Shown: one piece after another, positions 1 through 9,058 of the stretch
Layout: each line of letters begins with the position of its first letter
Position numbering within the stretch: the first letter of the stretch is position 1
From: DATBSK01 sp964501785
GTDB lineage: Bacteria; Actinomycetota; Acidimicrobiia; IMCC26256; PALSA-555
NCBI GenBank assembly: GCA_964501785.1
Contig: CAZCUD010000005.1
Coordinates: 189,010-253,009 of the forward strand
Direction: 5' to 3'
Length of the DNA: 64,000 nucleotides
The notes under the pieces: model-generated
Database searches by the model: none
What the model was told of the DNA's origin: nothing
The model's input: only the letters and a program-made list of their open reading frames with translations
Translations under genes and position numbers: made by a program

Positions 1-1060
1 ACTCCGCGACCGGGATCACGTTCACGAGTGGGCTGGAGGGGTCGGGGAGCATCGTCTGGGTCGGTCCGCCGTTGCTCGCCAGCGCCCCGAGCTGGGGGGA
101 GGACCCGTCCTCGGTGTCGGTCGTCGCGGTGAACCCACACGTGGCGTCGTCGGAGTAGTTGTACCCGCTCGACTCGGTCGCAACTCCGGCGAGGTCGCAG
201 TTGGGTGTGGGCGAGCCGGTGCCGACGGGGTCGGCGATCACGGTCGCGAACGCCCGCAGCGTGTAGCCGGTCTCGAGGCGCAGGTTGGCCGGCTCGCCGG
301 CGTCGAGTGGGCCGGCGTCCTCGGGTTCCGCGTCCTCGGGTTCCGCGGCCTCGGATCCCTCGACGTCCGAGGGGGTGACGCCGGTCGCCGTGCACGTGTC
401 GCCGGTCTCGACGTTGCCCACGATCGTCGCGTACACGAGCGATGCCGTGTTGTCCGTCCCGTCTTCGGCACCGATCGCACCGTTCTCGTTCGTCACGTTC
501 CCGGTGAACGTCGAGTTGACGACCACGAGATCGCCGCCCTCGTCGAGGTCGAGGGCCGACTCCTGGTCCGAGCGATTGCCGACGAACGTCGACCGGGAGA
601 TCGTCACGAGGACGTCTTGCTCGACCTCCACGCCGCCTCCTTCGGAGCAGGCGGTGTTGTCGACGAAGGTCGACTCGTCGACGGTGAGCGAGCCAGCGCC
701 GTTGTGCTCGTAGCCGCCACCGTCATCGTTCGAGTTCCCGCCGGTGACGGTCAGGTTGCGCAGCGTCGTCGCGGCGTTGCTGTTGTTCTGGAGCACGCGA
801 TCGAGGCAACCGTCCTCGAGCGCGACCGAGTGGCCCGCGCCGTCGAGCACGACGGGATCGCTGGATGACCGCGACGCCGATCCACCTCCCGCGCACGTGA
901 GCGTGATGTCCGCGGTGAGGGTGATCTCGGTCGCGGTGTCCCACGCGGCGCGGAAGGAGGTCTCGTCCCCCGCGTCGACGGCTCCTGCGGGCGACGCCAC
1001 GAGCGCGAGCGACGCGACACCGAGCGCGGCGGCGCCCAGCTGCGCGACGAAGTTCTTCAT
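1..1060 (-). CDS. Secreted right-handed beta-helix protein with choice-of-anchor-Q-like repeat (3' end missing)
   Basis: The gene runs off the left edge, so only about 353 N-terminal residues are visible. The start ATG (1058-1060) follows a GGAGG with 8 bases between. Residues 1-27 form a signal peptide ending near SPAGA. The body has serial short beta-strand motifs (NLTVTGGNS, STFVDNTAC, STFVGNRSD, STFTGNVTN) typical of extracellular parallel beta-helices. The visible end holds LGALASNGGPTQTMLPD, the hallmark of choice-of-anchor-Q proteins. An acidic repeat EPEDAEPEDAGPLDAGE lies mid-protein. Role is unknown; a cell-surface or secreted structural protein is likely. A -10-like TAGGGT (1111-1116, minus) may be its promoter, separate from the hspR operon upstream. 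Confidence 0.8.
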   Translation of the reverse strand, partial: MKNFVAQLGAAALGVASLALVASPAGAVDAGDETSFRAAWDTATEITLTADITLTCAGGGSASRSSSDPVVLDGAGHSVALEDGCLDRVLQNNSNAATTLRNLTVTGGNSNDDGGGYEHNGAGSLTVDESTFVDNTACSEGGGVEVEQDVLVTISRSTFVGNRSDQESALDLDEGGDLVVVNSTFTGNVTNENGAIGAEDGTDNTASLVYATIVGNVETGDTCTATGVTPSDVEGSEAAEPEDAEPEDAGPLDAGEPANLRLETGYTLRAFATVIADPVGTGSPTPNCDLAGVATESSGYNYSDDATCGFTATTDTEDGSSPQLGALASNGGPTQTMLPDPSSPLVNVIPVAE

Positions 1061-1119
1061 GCTCGGAGCCTCCACCCGTCGACCTCGCTTCCGGTCGAGT
1101 CGATCGGGAGACCCTACCG

Positions 1120-1524
1120 TCAGCCAGTCCGCCGCCGCTCGACCGCCGACGGGCGCGTCGGCACCAGGTCGCGGCGGTGCTCACGGTGGGCGGCCTCGAC
1201 GGCCTCCGCGACGTCGTGCCGGGCCTGGTCGAGCGCCGCTCGGAGCTCGTCGATGCGGGCGCGGGCACGCTCGAGCTGCGCCTCCAGCTCGAGGACCTTG
1301 CGGACCCCGACGAGGCTCACCCCCTCGTTGGTGAGCTCCTGGATCCGGCGCAAGAGCGCGATGTCGTTGTCGGAGTAGCGGCGGCTGCCGCCTTCGGTGC
1401 GCTCGGGCTCGATCAGGCCCTTGCGCTCGTAGATGCGCAGCGTCTGCGCGTGCACGCCGGCCAGCTCGGCCGCGACCGAGATGATGTAGAGGGCTCGCCG
1501 GCTGTCTTCGCGTGACGGCGCCAT
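1120..1524 (-). CDS. hspR: Heat-shock repressor HspR (MerR family)
   Basis: A 134-residue MerR-type regulator with an N-terminal winged helix (YIISVAAELAGVHAQTLRIYERKGLI, residues about 13-38, shown here only as the MerR signature AELAGVHAQTLRIYE) and a C-terminal coiled coil (LEAQLERARARIDELRAAL). It is the last gene of dnaK-grpE-dnaJ-hspR, 2 bases after dnaJ. In streptomycetes HspR binds HAIR operators with DnaK as corepressor; the same autoregulation is expected here because a HAIR-like site lies before dnaK at 5133-5153. Position, length and signature agree, so the call is firm. Confidence 0.95.
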   Translation of the reverse strand: MAPSREDSRRALYIISVAAELAGVHAQTLRIYERKGLIEPERTEGGSRRYSDNDIALLRRIQELTNEGVSLVGVRKVLELEAQLERARARIDELRAALDQARHDVAEAVEAAHREHRRDLVPTRPSAVERRRTG

Positions 1525-1526
1525 CG

Positions 1527-2699
1527 TCAGACCCCCAGGTCGGTGCGCGGGTTCGCGCTGAGCTTCTCCGCGAGCGTCTCGACGGCTTCGCGCTCGTCGG
1601 CCGTGAGGCGGGTCGGCACGACCACGTCGAAGGTCACCATCAGGTCACCGGGCTCGCCCTTGGCCGGCGCGATGCCGCGGCCGCGCACCCGGACGGTCGT
1701 GCCCGGCTGCGTTCCCGCCGGCACCTTCACCGTGACCGGCTCGTCGAGCGTCGGCACCTTCACCTGCGCGCCCAGGGCGGCCTCGGCGAAGGTGACCGGC
1801 ACGTTGACCGTCAGGTTGGCTCGCCCGCTGCGCCCGAACACCGGGTGCTTGCCGACGTGGACGACCACGAAGAGGTCGCCGGGTGGTCCGCCGTTGCGCC
1901 CCGCGCCACCGCGGCCCTTCACCCGGATGCGCTGACCGTCCTTGACGCCGGCAGGGATGCGCACCTTCACCTCGCGGCGGCGACGCTCGACTCCCGTCGA
2001 CCGGCACTTCTTGCACTTGTGCTTCACGACCTGCCCGCGCCCGCCGCAGGTCGGACAGACCTGCGAGAACGAGAACGGACCCTGGTCGACGGCGACCGCG
2101 CCCGAGCCCCCACAGGTGTGGCACGTCTCGGGGAAGGTCCCGGGCTCGGCACCGGAGCCGCCGCACACCGAGCACGGGGCGTCGGACGTGAGGTTGACCG
2201 TGGTCGTGATGCCGTGGACCGCGTCGAGGAAGTCGAGGTGCAGCTCGGTCTCGAGGTCTTCGCCGCGCACCGGCCCGACCGGACCTGCGCCGCGCCCCCG
2301 ACCGCGCCGCCCGAAACCACGGCCGCCGCCGCCTGCACCACCGCCGAACAGGTTGCCGAACAGGTCGCCCAGCCCACCGCCGTCGTCGAAGTGGAAGGTT
2401 GCGTTCTCGTAGCCGGGACCGAAGCCCGGGCCGAAGCCGCTGCCGGGCCCGGCGCCGTTGGCCACCATCTCGCGGACCTGGTCGTACTCCTTGCGCTTCT
2501 CGGGGTCGCCGAGCACGTCGTGCGCGGCCGAGACCTCCTTGAAGCGCTCCTCGGCGTTCGCGTCACCGGCGTTCGCGTCGGGGTGGTACTGCTTGGCGAG
2601 CTTCCGGTACGCCTTCTGGACGTCCTTGTCGCTCGCGTCCGGCGAGATCCCGAGCGCGGCGTAGTAGTCCTTCTCGAACCACTCGCGCTGGGGTGCCAC
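1527..2699 (-). CDS. dnaJ: Chaperone DnaJ
   Basis: A 390-residue type I J-protein that stimulates DnaK ATPase and delivers substrates in the cytoplasm. Domains in order: J domain with the HPD tripeptide (YHPDANAG, about residue 38), a Gly/Phe-rich linker (about 85-150), a zinc-binding region with four CxxCxGxG-like repeats (CSVCGGSG, CHTCGGSG, CPTCGGRG, CKKCRSTG; the last repeat has lost one glycine), and two C-terminal substrate-binding beta domains. It starts 2 bases after grpE and stops 2 bases before hspR, so translational coupling is likely. Confidence 0.97.
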   Translation of the reverse strand: MAPQREWFEKDYYAALGISPDASDKDVQKAYRKLAKQYHPDANAGDANAEERFKEVSAAHDVLGDPEKRKEYDQVREMVANGAGPGSGFGPGFGPGYENATFHFDDGGGLGDLFGNLFGGGAGGGGRGFGRRGRGRGAGPVGPVRGEDLETELHLDFLDAVHGITTTVNLTSDAPCSVCGGSGAEPGTFPETCHTCGGSGAVAVDQGPFSFSQVCPTCGGRGQVVKHKCKKCRSTGVERRRREVKVRIPAGVKDGQRIRVKGRGGAGRNGGPPGDLFVVVHVGKHPVFGRSGRANLTVNVPVTFAEAALGAQVKVPTLDEPVTVKVPAGTQPGTTVRVRGRGIAPAKGEPGDLMVTFDVVVPTRLTADEREAVETLAEKLSANPRTDLGV

Positions 2700-2701
2700 G
2701 G

Positions 2702-3252
2702 CTACCTCGCGACCTTGACCATCGCCGGCCGGAGCACCCTCCCCTTCAGGCGGTACCCGCTGCGCATGGTCTCGGTGACGACCGGATCGCCGTCACCGTC
2801 TTCGGAGAGCACGGCCTCGTGCTCGTTGGGGTCGAAGGGCTTGCCGTCGGTCACCATCCGCTCGAGCCCTGCCTTCTCGAGCACGCCGAGCAGCTCGGCG
2901 TAGACGAGCTCGACGCCCTTGCGCACCTGCTCCTCGGCCCCGTCGAGCGTGCCCATGGCCAGCTCGAAGCTGTCGAGCACCGGGAGCAGCGCCTCGACCA
3001 GGCCCTCGTTGGCGCGCTCGACGACCGCGGTCTGCTCGCGCAGCACGCGCTTGCGGTAGTTCTCGAAGTCGGCCTGGACGCGTTGCGCCAGGGCCCGGTA
3101 CTCCGACGCCTCGCCGGCGTCGTCGCCCGGGCCGTCGAGCTCGGCATCGGGCTCGGCCATCTCGGCAGCCGGCTCCGTCACCGCGTCGTTCTCGGCACGC
3201 TCATCCATCTCATCGCTGGACGAACGTGCCGAGAAGCCGTCGTCGGTCGCGC

Positions 3253-3256
<4 letters not shown>
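2702..3256 (-). CDS. grpE: Nucleotide exchange factor GrpE
   Basis: A 184-residue GrpE that promotes ADP release from DnaK. An acidic, poorly conserved N-terminus (1-50) is followed by the long dimerisation helix (YRALAQRVQADFENYRKR, with the conserved FENYRKR) and a C-terminal beta domain (LKGRVLRPAMVKVA). The ATG overlaps the dnaK stop by 4 bases (ATGA, 3253-3256) and dnaJ begins 2 bases after its stop, so the four heat-shock genes form one tight operon. Confidence 0.96.
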
Positions 3257-5109
<1,853 letters not shown>

Positions 5110-5132
5110 AGGGATTCCTCCGATGAAGCGAT

Positions 5133-5153
5133 CTTGAGTGTGACGCTATCAAC
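5133..5153. promoter_or_regulatory. HAIR-like operator of the dnaK operon (HspR site)
   Basis: CTTGAGT at 5133-5139 is a perfect half of the HspR-associated inverted repeat (CTTGAGT-N7-ACTCAAG). Seven bases later comes TATCAAC, which matches only the central TCAA of the second half. It sits upstream of dnaK in a locally AT-rich stretch, and hspR is the last gene of the same operon. This supports HspR autoregulation through a strong and a weak half-site. Confidence 0.75.
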
Positions 5154-5255
5154 TTTTCTGTGCCCGGCTCTATTCCGCGGAGAACCGGGCAGGATGGTCC
5201 CACCCGCCGCTCGTCGCCCTCCGTGATCTGACGAGGTCGGAGGGTTCGGGCCGTG

Positions 5256-5404
5256 GCGAGGGGGTGGGTCGCTGCCCCCGAGGAGCCAGTTCGCCGGAGG
5301 CCGTCGAGACCCGGCTCGGAGAGCCGACCGAGCGCAGCGAGGGAGCAGGGGCTCGGCGGCCGTGAGGCGAGGCGACGAGCGGCGGCAGCGACCCACCCCC
5401 TCGC
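5256..5404. repeat. 149-bp element bounded by 21-bp perfect inverted repeats
   Basis: Bases 5256-5276 and 5384-5404 are exact reverse complements (21 of 21; arm begins GCGAGGGGGTGGGTCGC). The 107 bases between them contain a further small hairpin (CGGCTC-GGA-GAGCCG) and no convincing gene. No clear target-site duplication is seen. It occupies most of the gap between dnaK (from 5109) and the next gene (5450). It could be a MITE-like relic or a long regulatory hairpin. The rest of 5110-5449 holds only the HAIR site and the promoter of the next gene. Confidence 0.6.
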
Positions 5405-5435
5405 AACCCGCTGAGCAGAGGCGCCGGAGGGTGGC

Positions 5436-5441
5436 TACTGT
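5436..5441 (+). promoter_or_regulatory. -10 hexamer TACTGT, 8 bases before the start codon
   Basis: TACTGT ends 8 bases before the ATG at 5450 and fits the actinobacterial TANNNT -10 consensus. The mRNA would start at or next to the start codon (leaderless). No Shine-Dalgarno is close to this ATG. Confidence 0.55.
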
Positions 5442-5449
5442 GCGCGGCC

Positions 5450-5875
5450 ATGGCCAAGCGGGATGCTTTCACGGACATGCTCGCCAACGTGCCGCTGTTC
5501 GCGGCGTGCTCGAAGAAGGACCTCCAGCAGGTCGCCAAGCGAGCAGAGGACGTCAAGGTCGAGCCGGGCAAGGTCCTCGTGAGCGAGGGATCGGCGGGAG
5601 CCGAGTTCTTCGTCATCATCGACGGCGAGGCGTCCGTCAGCCGCCACGGCCAGGAGGTCGCGACGCTGGGCCCCGGCGACTTCTTCGGCGACCTCGCGCT
5701 GCTCGACCGGGCGCCCCGCAACGCGACCGTCACCGCGAAGACGCCGACCGAGCTCGTCGTGCTCGGTCAGCGCGAGTTCTCCGCGCTGATCGACGAGGTG
5801 CCCGGGTTCGCGCACAAGCTCATGGCCGGGCTCGCCCGGCGGCTGCGCGCCTACGACGCCCAGACCGTCCAGTAG
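5450..5875 (+). CDS. Single-domain cyclic-nucleotide-binding protein
   Basis: A 141-residue protein that is essentially one cNMP-binding fold (residues about 15-130). The phosphate-binding cassette is visible: GDFFGDLALLDRAPRNATVTA, of which the key stretch is FFGDLALLDRAPRNATV (glycine, acidic residue and the conserved Arg). There is no helix-turn-helix, so unlike Crp/Fnr it is not a DNA-binding regulator on its own and may signal through a partner. It stands alone with its own -10 element and is followed by a hairpin. Ligand and partner are unknown. Confidence 0.85.
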   Translation: MAKRDAFTDMLANVPLFAACSKKDLQQVAKRAEDVKVEPGKVLVSEGSAGAEFFVIIDGEASVSRHGQEVATLGPGDFFGDLALLDRAPRNATVTAKTPTELVVLGQREFSALIDEVPGFAHKLMAGLARRLRAYDAQTVQ

Positions 5876-5892
5876 ACCGGTCGCGCTCGCTC

Positions 5893-5913
5893 GGCCGCAC
5901 GAGACGTGCGGCC
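5893..5913 (+). terminator. Hairpin after the cNMP-binding gene
   Basis: GGCCGCACG (5893-5901), loop AGA, CGTGCGGCC (5905-5913): a perfect 9-bp stem, 17 bases after the stop codon. It has no T-run, as is common for high-GC actinomycete terminators. Surrounding bases (GCTCGCT before, CGCTCGGCTGCT after) loosely resemble the flanks of the palindromic repeat family at 28618 and 34314, read in the opposite orientation. Confidence 0.55.
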
Positions 5914-5976
5914 CTTCGGGACGCTCGGCTGCTCCAGCGAGCTCCCTCCGGTCGCCGCGTCTCGGGCGGTGACGGG

Positions 5977-5982
5977 TAGGTT
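5977..5982 (+). promoter_or_regulatory. -10 hexamer TAGGTT, 6 bases before the GTG start
   Basis: TAGGTT at 5977-5982 is followed by six bases and then the GTG at 5989, the classic leaderless geometry. No purine-rich ribosome site precedes the GTG. Confidence 0.6.
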
Positions 5983-5988
5983 TCGGGC

Positions 5989-8205
5989 GTGCGCAGGCTC
6001 GGCATCAAGCCTCATCAGGCCGTCCTCGTCGTCGGCGCGCTGGCGGCGCTCGGCACGATCGCCTCGGGCATCCTCCCCAAGCTCACCGGTTGGGAGGAGT
6101 CGGGCGCCATCAGCCGCCACGTCTTTGGTGGCGTGCCCGACCCGATCTACTGGATGTTCTACGCGGTCGCGCCCGTCATCCTCTTCATCTGCGCGTGGCT
6201 CATCGCCCAACGGGTGCGCAACTACGAGCGCGGCCGACCCGACGACCGGCGCACCACGAAGGACAACGTCGAGCGCCGCATGCGGGGCTTCCGCTCCGGT
6301 GTGTGGATGCAGACGCTGCTGCGCGACCCCGCGGCCGGCGTCATGCACTCGTTCATCTACTTCGGGTTCCTCGTCCTGCTCGCGGCGACGATCATCCTCG
6401 AGATCGACCACCAGCTCCCGCCCGAGCTGAAGTTCCTGCACGGACGCGTGTACCAGGCGTACTCGGCGACCGCCGACATCTTCGGTGTGGTGTTCGTGGT
6501 CGGCATCGTGTGGGCGATCGTCCGCCGCTACGTGCAGCGCCCCTACCGCATCCGCATCAAGACGAAGCCCGAGGACGCGGTCATCCTCATCACGTTCCTC
6601 GTCATCGGCGTCACCGGCTTCCTCGTCGAAGGCCTGCGCCTCGCCGAGGAGGGCACGCCGGGCTTCGAGCGGTGGTCGCTCGTCGGCTACCCGATCGGTC
6701 AGCTCTTCGAGAGCTTCGGGTGGGCCAACGGCACCTACGCCGACCTCCACACGACGTTCTGGATCGTGCACTTCGCCGCGTTCGTGGCGTTCATCGTCAT
6801 CCTGCCGATCACCAAGCTGCGCCACATGGTCACGTCGCCGATGAACATGTACCTGGCCGACAAGGACCGCCCGAAGGGCGCGATGAAGCCGCTGCCCAAC
6901 CTGATGGAGACCGAGCTCGACACGTTCGGCGCGTCGACGGTCGAGGACTTCACCTGGAAGCAGCTCTTCGACACCGACGCGTGCACGATCTGCGGGCGCT
7001 GCACGTCGGTGTGCCCCGCGCACGCGACCGGCAAGCCCCTCGACCCGCGCGAGATCGTGCTGAAGGTCGGCGAGGTGATGTCGGCGACCGGCTCGCCGCC
7101 GGTGTCGCCGCCGGTGGGCACGGACGCCGAGATCACCGTCGGCGCCGACTCGGTGTTCGAGCGGGTCACGTCGGCCGAGCTGTGGGCGTGCACCACGTGC
7201 AAGGCCTGCGACGAGATCTGCCCGGTCGACATCGAGATCCTCGACAAGATCCTCGACATGCGCCGGTACCTGTCGTTGATGGAGAGCGACTTCCCCGTCG
7301 AGCTCGGCAACACCTACCGCTCGATGGAGAACACCTCCAACGTCTACGGCATGAACCAGGGCGAGCGCGCCGACTGGGCCAAGGACCTCGACGACGTCAC
7401 GATCGTCGACGGCTCGAGCGCGATCGACCACGAGTACCTCATGTGGGTGGGCTGCGCGGGTTCGTTCGACGACCGCAACAAGAAGACGACCCGCGCCCTC
7501 GCGAAGCTGCTCCAGCGCGCCGGGGTCGACTTCGCGATCCTCGGGCCGAGCGAGCTGTGCACCGGTGACCCGGCCCGCCGCTCGGGCAACGAGTACATCT
7601 TCCAGATGCTGGCGATGCAGAACATCGAGACGCTCGGCGGCATGGAGGTCAAGAAGATCGTCACGCAGTGCCCGCACTGCTTCAACACGTTGAAGAACGA
7701 GTACCCGCAGTACGGCGGCAGCTACGAGGTCGTGCACCACTCGCAGCTGCTCACCGAGCTGCTCGCCGACGGGCGGCTGTCGCTCGAAGGGGCGTCGCTC
7801 GCCGAGCGGGTCACCTACCACGACTCCTGCTACCTCGGCCGCCACAACGACGTGTACATGGCCCCCCGCAAGGTCATCGGCTCCCTTGCCGGCATCGACA
7901 TCGTCGAGATGCCCCGCAACGGAACCCGCGGCATGTGCTGCGGCGCCGGCGGCGCCCGCATGTGGATGGAGGAGCACGTCGGCAAGAAGGTGAACGACGA
8001 GCGCTCCGAGGAGGCGCTCGCGACCGGCGCGTCGCGCATCGCCGTCGCCTGTCCCTTCTGCTACGTGATGATGGAGGACGGCGTGAAGGCCAAGGGCGCC
8101 GACGAAGAGGTCAAGGTGCAGGACATCGCCGAGGTCCTGCTCGAGGCCGTCGAGTCGGACGCTCGCGAGCCGGCATCGGCGACCGGCTTCACGCCGGGCA
8201 TCTGA
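5989..8205 (+). CDS. Membrane Fe-S reductase of the EtfD/HdrD type
   Basis: A 738-residue membrane protein. The N-terminal third has about six hydrophobic segments resembling a nitrate-reductase gamma-type cytochrome domain (for example residues 13-30, 50-72, 118-140). Two [4Fe-4S] ferredoxin motifs follow: CTICGRCTSVCP (about 331) and CTTCKACDEICP (about 400). The C-terminal part carries two CCG-type cysteine domains (VGCAGSF and CPHCF; HDSCYLG and MCCGAGGARMW; CPFC near 687), as in HdrB/HdrD. Mycobacterial Rv0338c (EtfD), thought to take electrons from ETF during beta-oxidation and reduce quinone, has this architecture, so the same role is plausible. The start is a GTG 6 bases behind TAGGTT. 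Confidence 0.8.
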   Translation: MRRLGIKPHQAVLVVGALAALGTIASGILPKLTGWEESGAISRHVFGGVPDPIYWMFYAVAPVILFICAWLIAQRVRNYERGRPDDRRTTKDNVERRMRGFRSGVWMQTLLRDPAAGVMHSFIYFGFLVLLAATIILEIDHQLPPELKFLHGRVYQAYSATADIFGVVFVVGIVWAIVRRYVQRPYRIRIKTKPEDAVILITFLVIGVTGFLVEGLRLAEEGTPGFERWSLVGYPIGQLFESFGWANGTYADLHTTFWIVHFAAFVAFIVILPITKLRHMVTSPMNMYLADKDRPKGAMKPLPNLMETELDTFGASTVEDFTWKQLFDTDACTICGRCTSVCPAHATGKPLDPREIVLKVGEVMSATGSPPVSPPVGTDAEITVGADSVFERVTSAELWACTTCKACDEICPVDIEILDKILDMRRYLSLMESDFPVELGNTYRSMENTSNVYGMNQGERADWAKDLDDVTIVDGSSAIDHEYLMWVGCAGSFDDRNKKTTRALAKLLQRAGVDFAILGPSELCTGDPARRSGNEYIFQMLAMQNIETLGGMEVKKIVTQCPHCFNTLKNEYPQYGGSYEVVHHSQLLTELLADGRLSLEGASLAERVTYHDSCYLGRHNDVYMAPRKVIGSLAGIDIVEMPRNGTRGMCCGAGGARMWMEEHVGKKVNDERSEEALATGASRIAVACPFCYVMMEDGVKAKGADEEVKVQDIAEVLLEAVESDAREPASATGFTPGI

Positions 8206-8228
8206 CGCCCGGGTAGCGAGCGGCGCCG

Positions 8229-9014
8229 ATGCTGAGCTGGCTCGGCGGGCTGCCGCTCTTCGTCCTGTTCCTGATCTTCTCGGGCCTCGCGGTCGCGACC
8301 ACGGTCGTGGTCGAGCGGATCATGCGCCGCCTCACCGCGCAAGGGCCGCGTGAGTCGATCGGTCAGACCGCCTCCACGGTGCTCCAGGCGATCACCGTCG
8401 TGTACGCGATCGTGATCGGGTTCGTGATCATCGACGAGTACAACCAGTTCCAGGACGCGGAGTCGCACCTCGGCGACAAGGCGGCCGCGATCGTCATCGT
8501 GGTCGAGAACGCACACGCCTTCCCGCCCGACGAGAAGCGCGCGATCACCGAGGACGCGCTCCACTACACCCGGCTCCTCATCAACCAGGGCCTGCCGAAG
8601 CTTGCCAGCACCGGATCGCTGGATCTCGCCACGGGACGCTCCCTCCACCACCTCTACGAGACCGTGCAGTCGGTGGAGCCCACGACGCAGGTGCAGCGAA
8701 CCGCGTACGACTCGATCGTGCGGTCACTCGACGCGATCGTCGCCACTCGATCCGATCTGCTCGGCGACGCGCGCGCGGCGATCCCGGCGTCGCTGTTCTG
8801 GGTGCTGGTGCTGCTCGGGGTCGCCACGATGGCGACCGCGGCCGTGCTCGACACCAAGCACCGACGGTCGCACCTGATGATCCTCTCGATGCTGGCGATC
8901 GCCGTGGGCGCGAACCTCGCGCTCGTCGTGGGCCTCGACTACCCGTACAAGGGCACGATCAAGGTGTCGGACGAGCCCCTCGTGGAGCTCCTCGACGACC
9001 CCGTCGTCCGCTGA
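8229..9014 (+). CDS. DUF4239 (bestrophin-like) membrane protein
   Basis: A 261-residue integral membrane protein with two hydrophobic segments at the N-terminus (about 5-25 and 50-72), a soluble middle region (85-180) and two near the C-terminus (about 190-210 and 220-240). The pattern, plus the SHLGDKAAAI and ARAAIPASLFWVLV stretches, fits the DUF4239 family, sometimes called bestrophin-like. Molecular role is unknown. It follows the EtfD-like gene by 23 bases and may be cotranscribed. Confidence 0.75.
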   Translation: MLSWLGGLPLFVLFLIFSGLAVATTVVVERIMRRLTAQGPRESIGQTASTVLQAITVVYAIVIGFVIIDEYNQFQDAESHLGDKAAAIVIVVENAHAFPPDEKRAITEDALHYTRLLINQGLPKLASTGSLDLATGRSLHHLYETVQSVEPTTQVQRTAYDSIVRSLDAIVATRSDLLGDARAAIPASLFWVLVLLGVATMATAAVLDTKHRRSHLMILSMLAIAVGANLALVVGLDYPYKGTIKVSDEPLVELLDDPVVR

Positions 9015-9046
9015 CGCAGCCCGTGGCCGGGCACCGTTCGGCCACC

Positions 9047-9052
9047 TAGGTT
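9047..9052 (+). promoter_or_regulatory. -10 hexamer TAGGTT, 6 bases before the GTG start
   Basis: The same hexamer and spacing as before the EtfD-like gene: TAGGTT, six bases, GTG at 9059. This suggests a leaderless transcript for the UbiB-type kinase. Confidence 0.6.
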
Positions 9053-9058
9053 CTGCCC

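Noticed and set aside
5851..7977. A 708-codon minus-strand frame opposite the Fe-S reductase
   Set aside because: The plus-strand gene has intact cysteine motifs over the same bases; the antisense protein is His/Asp/Arg-rich noise.
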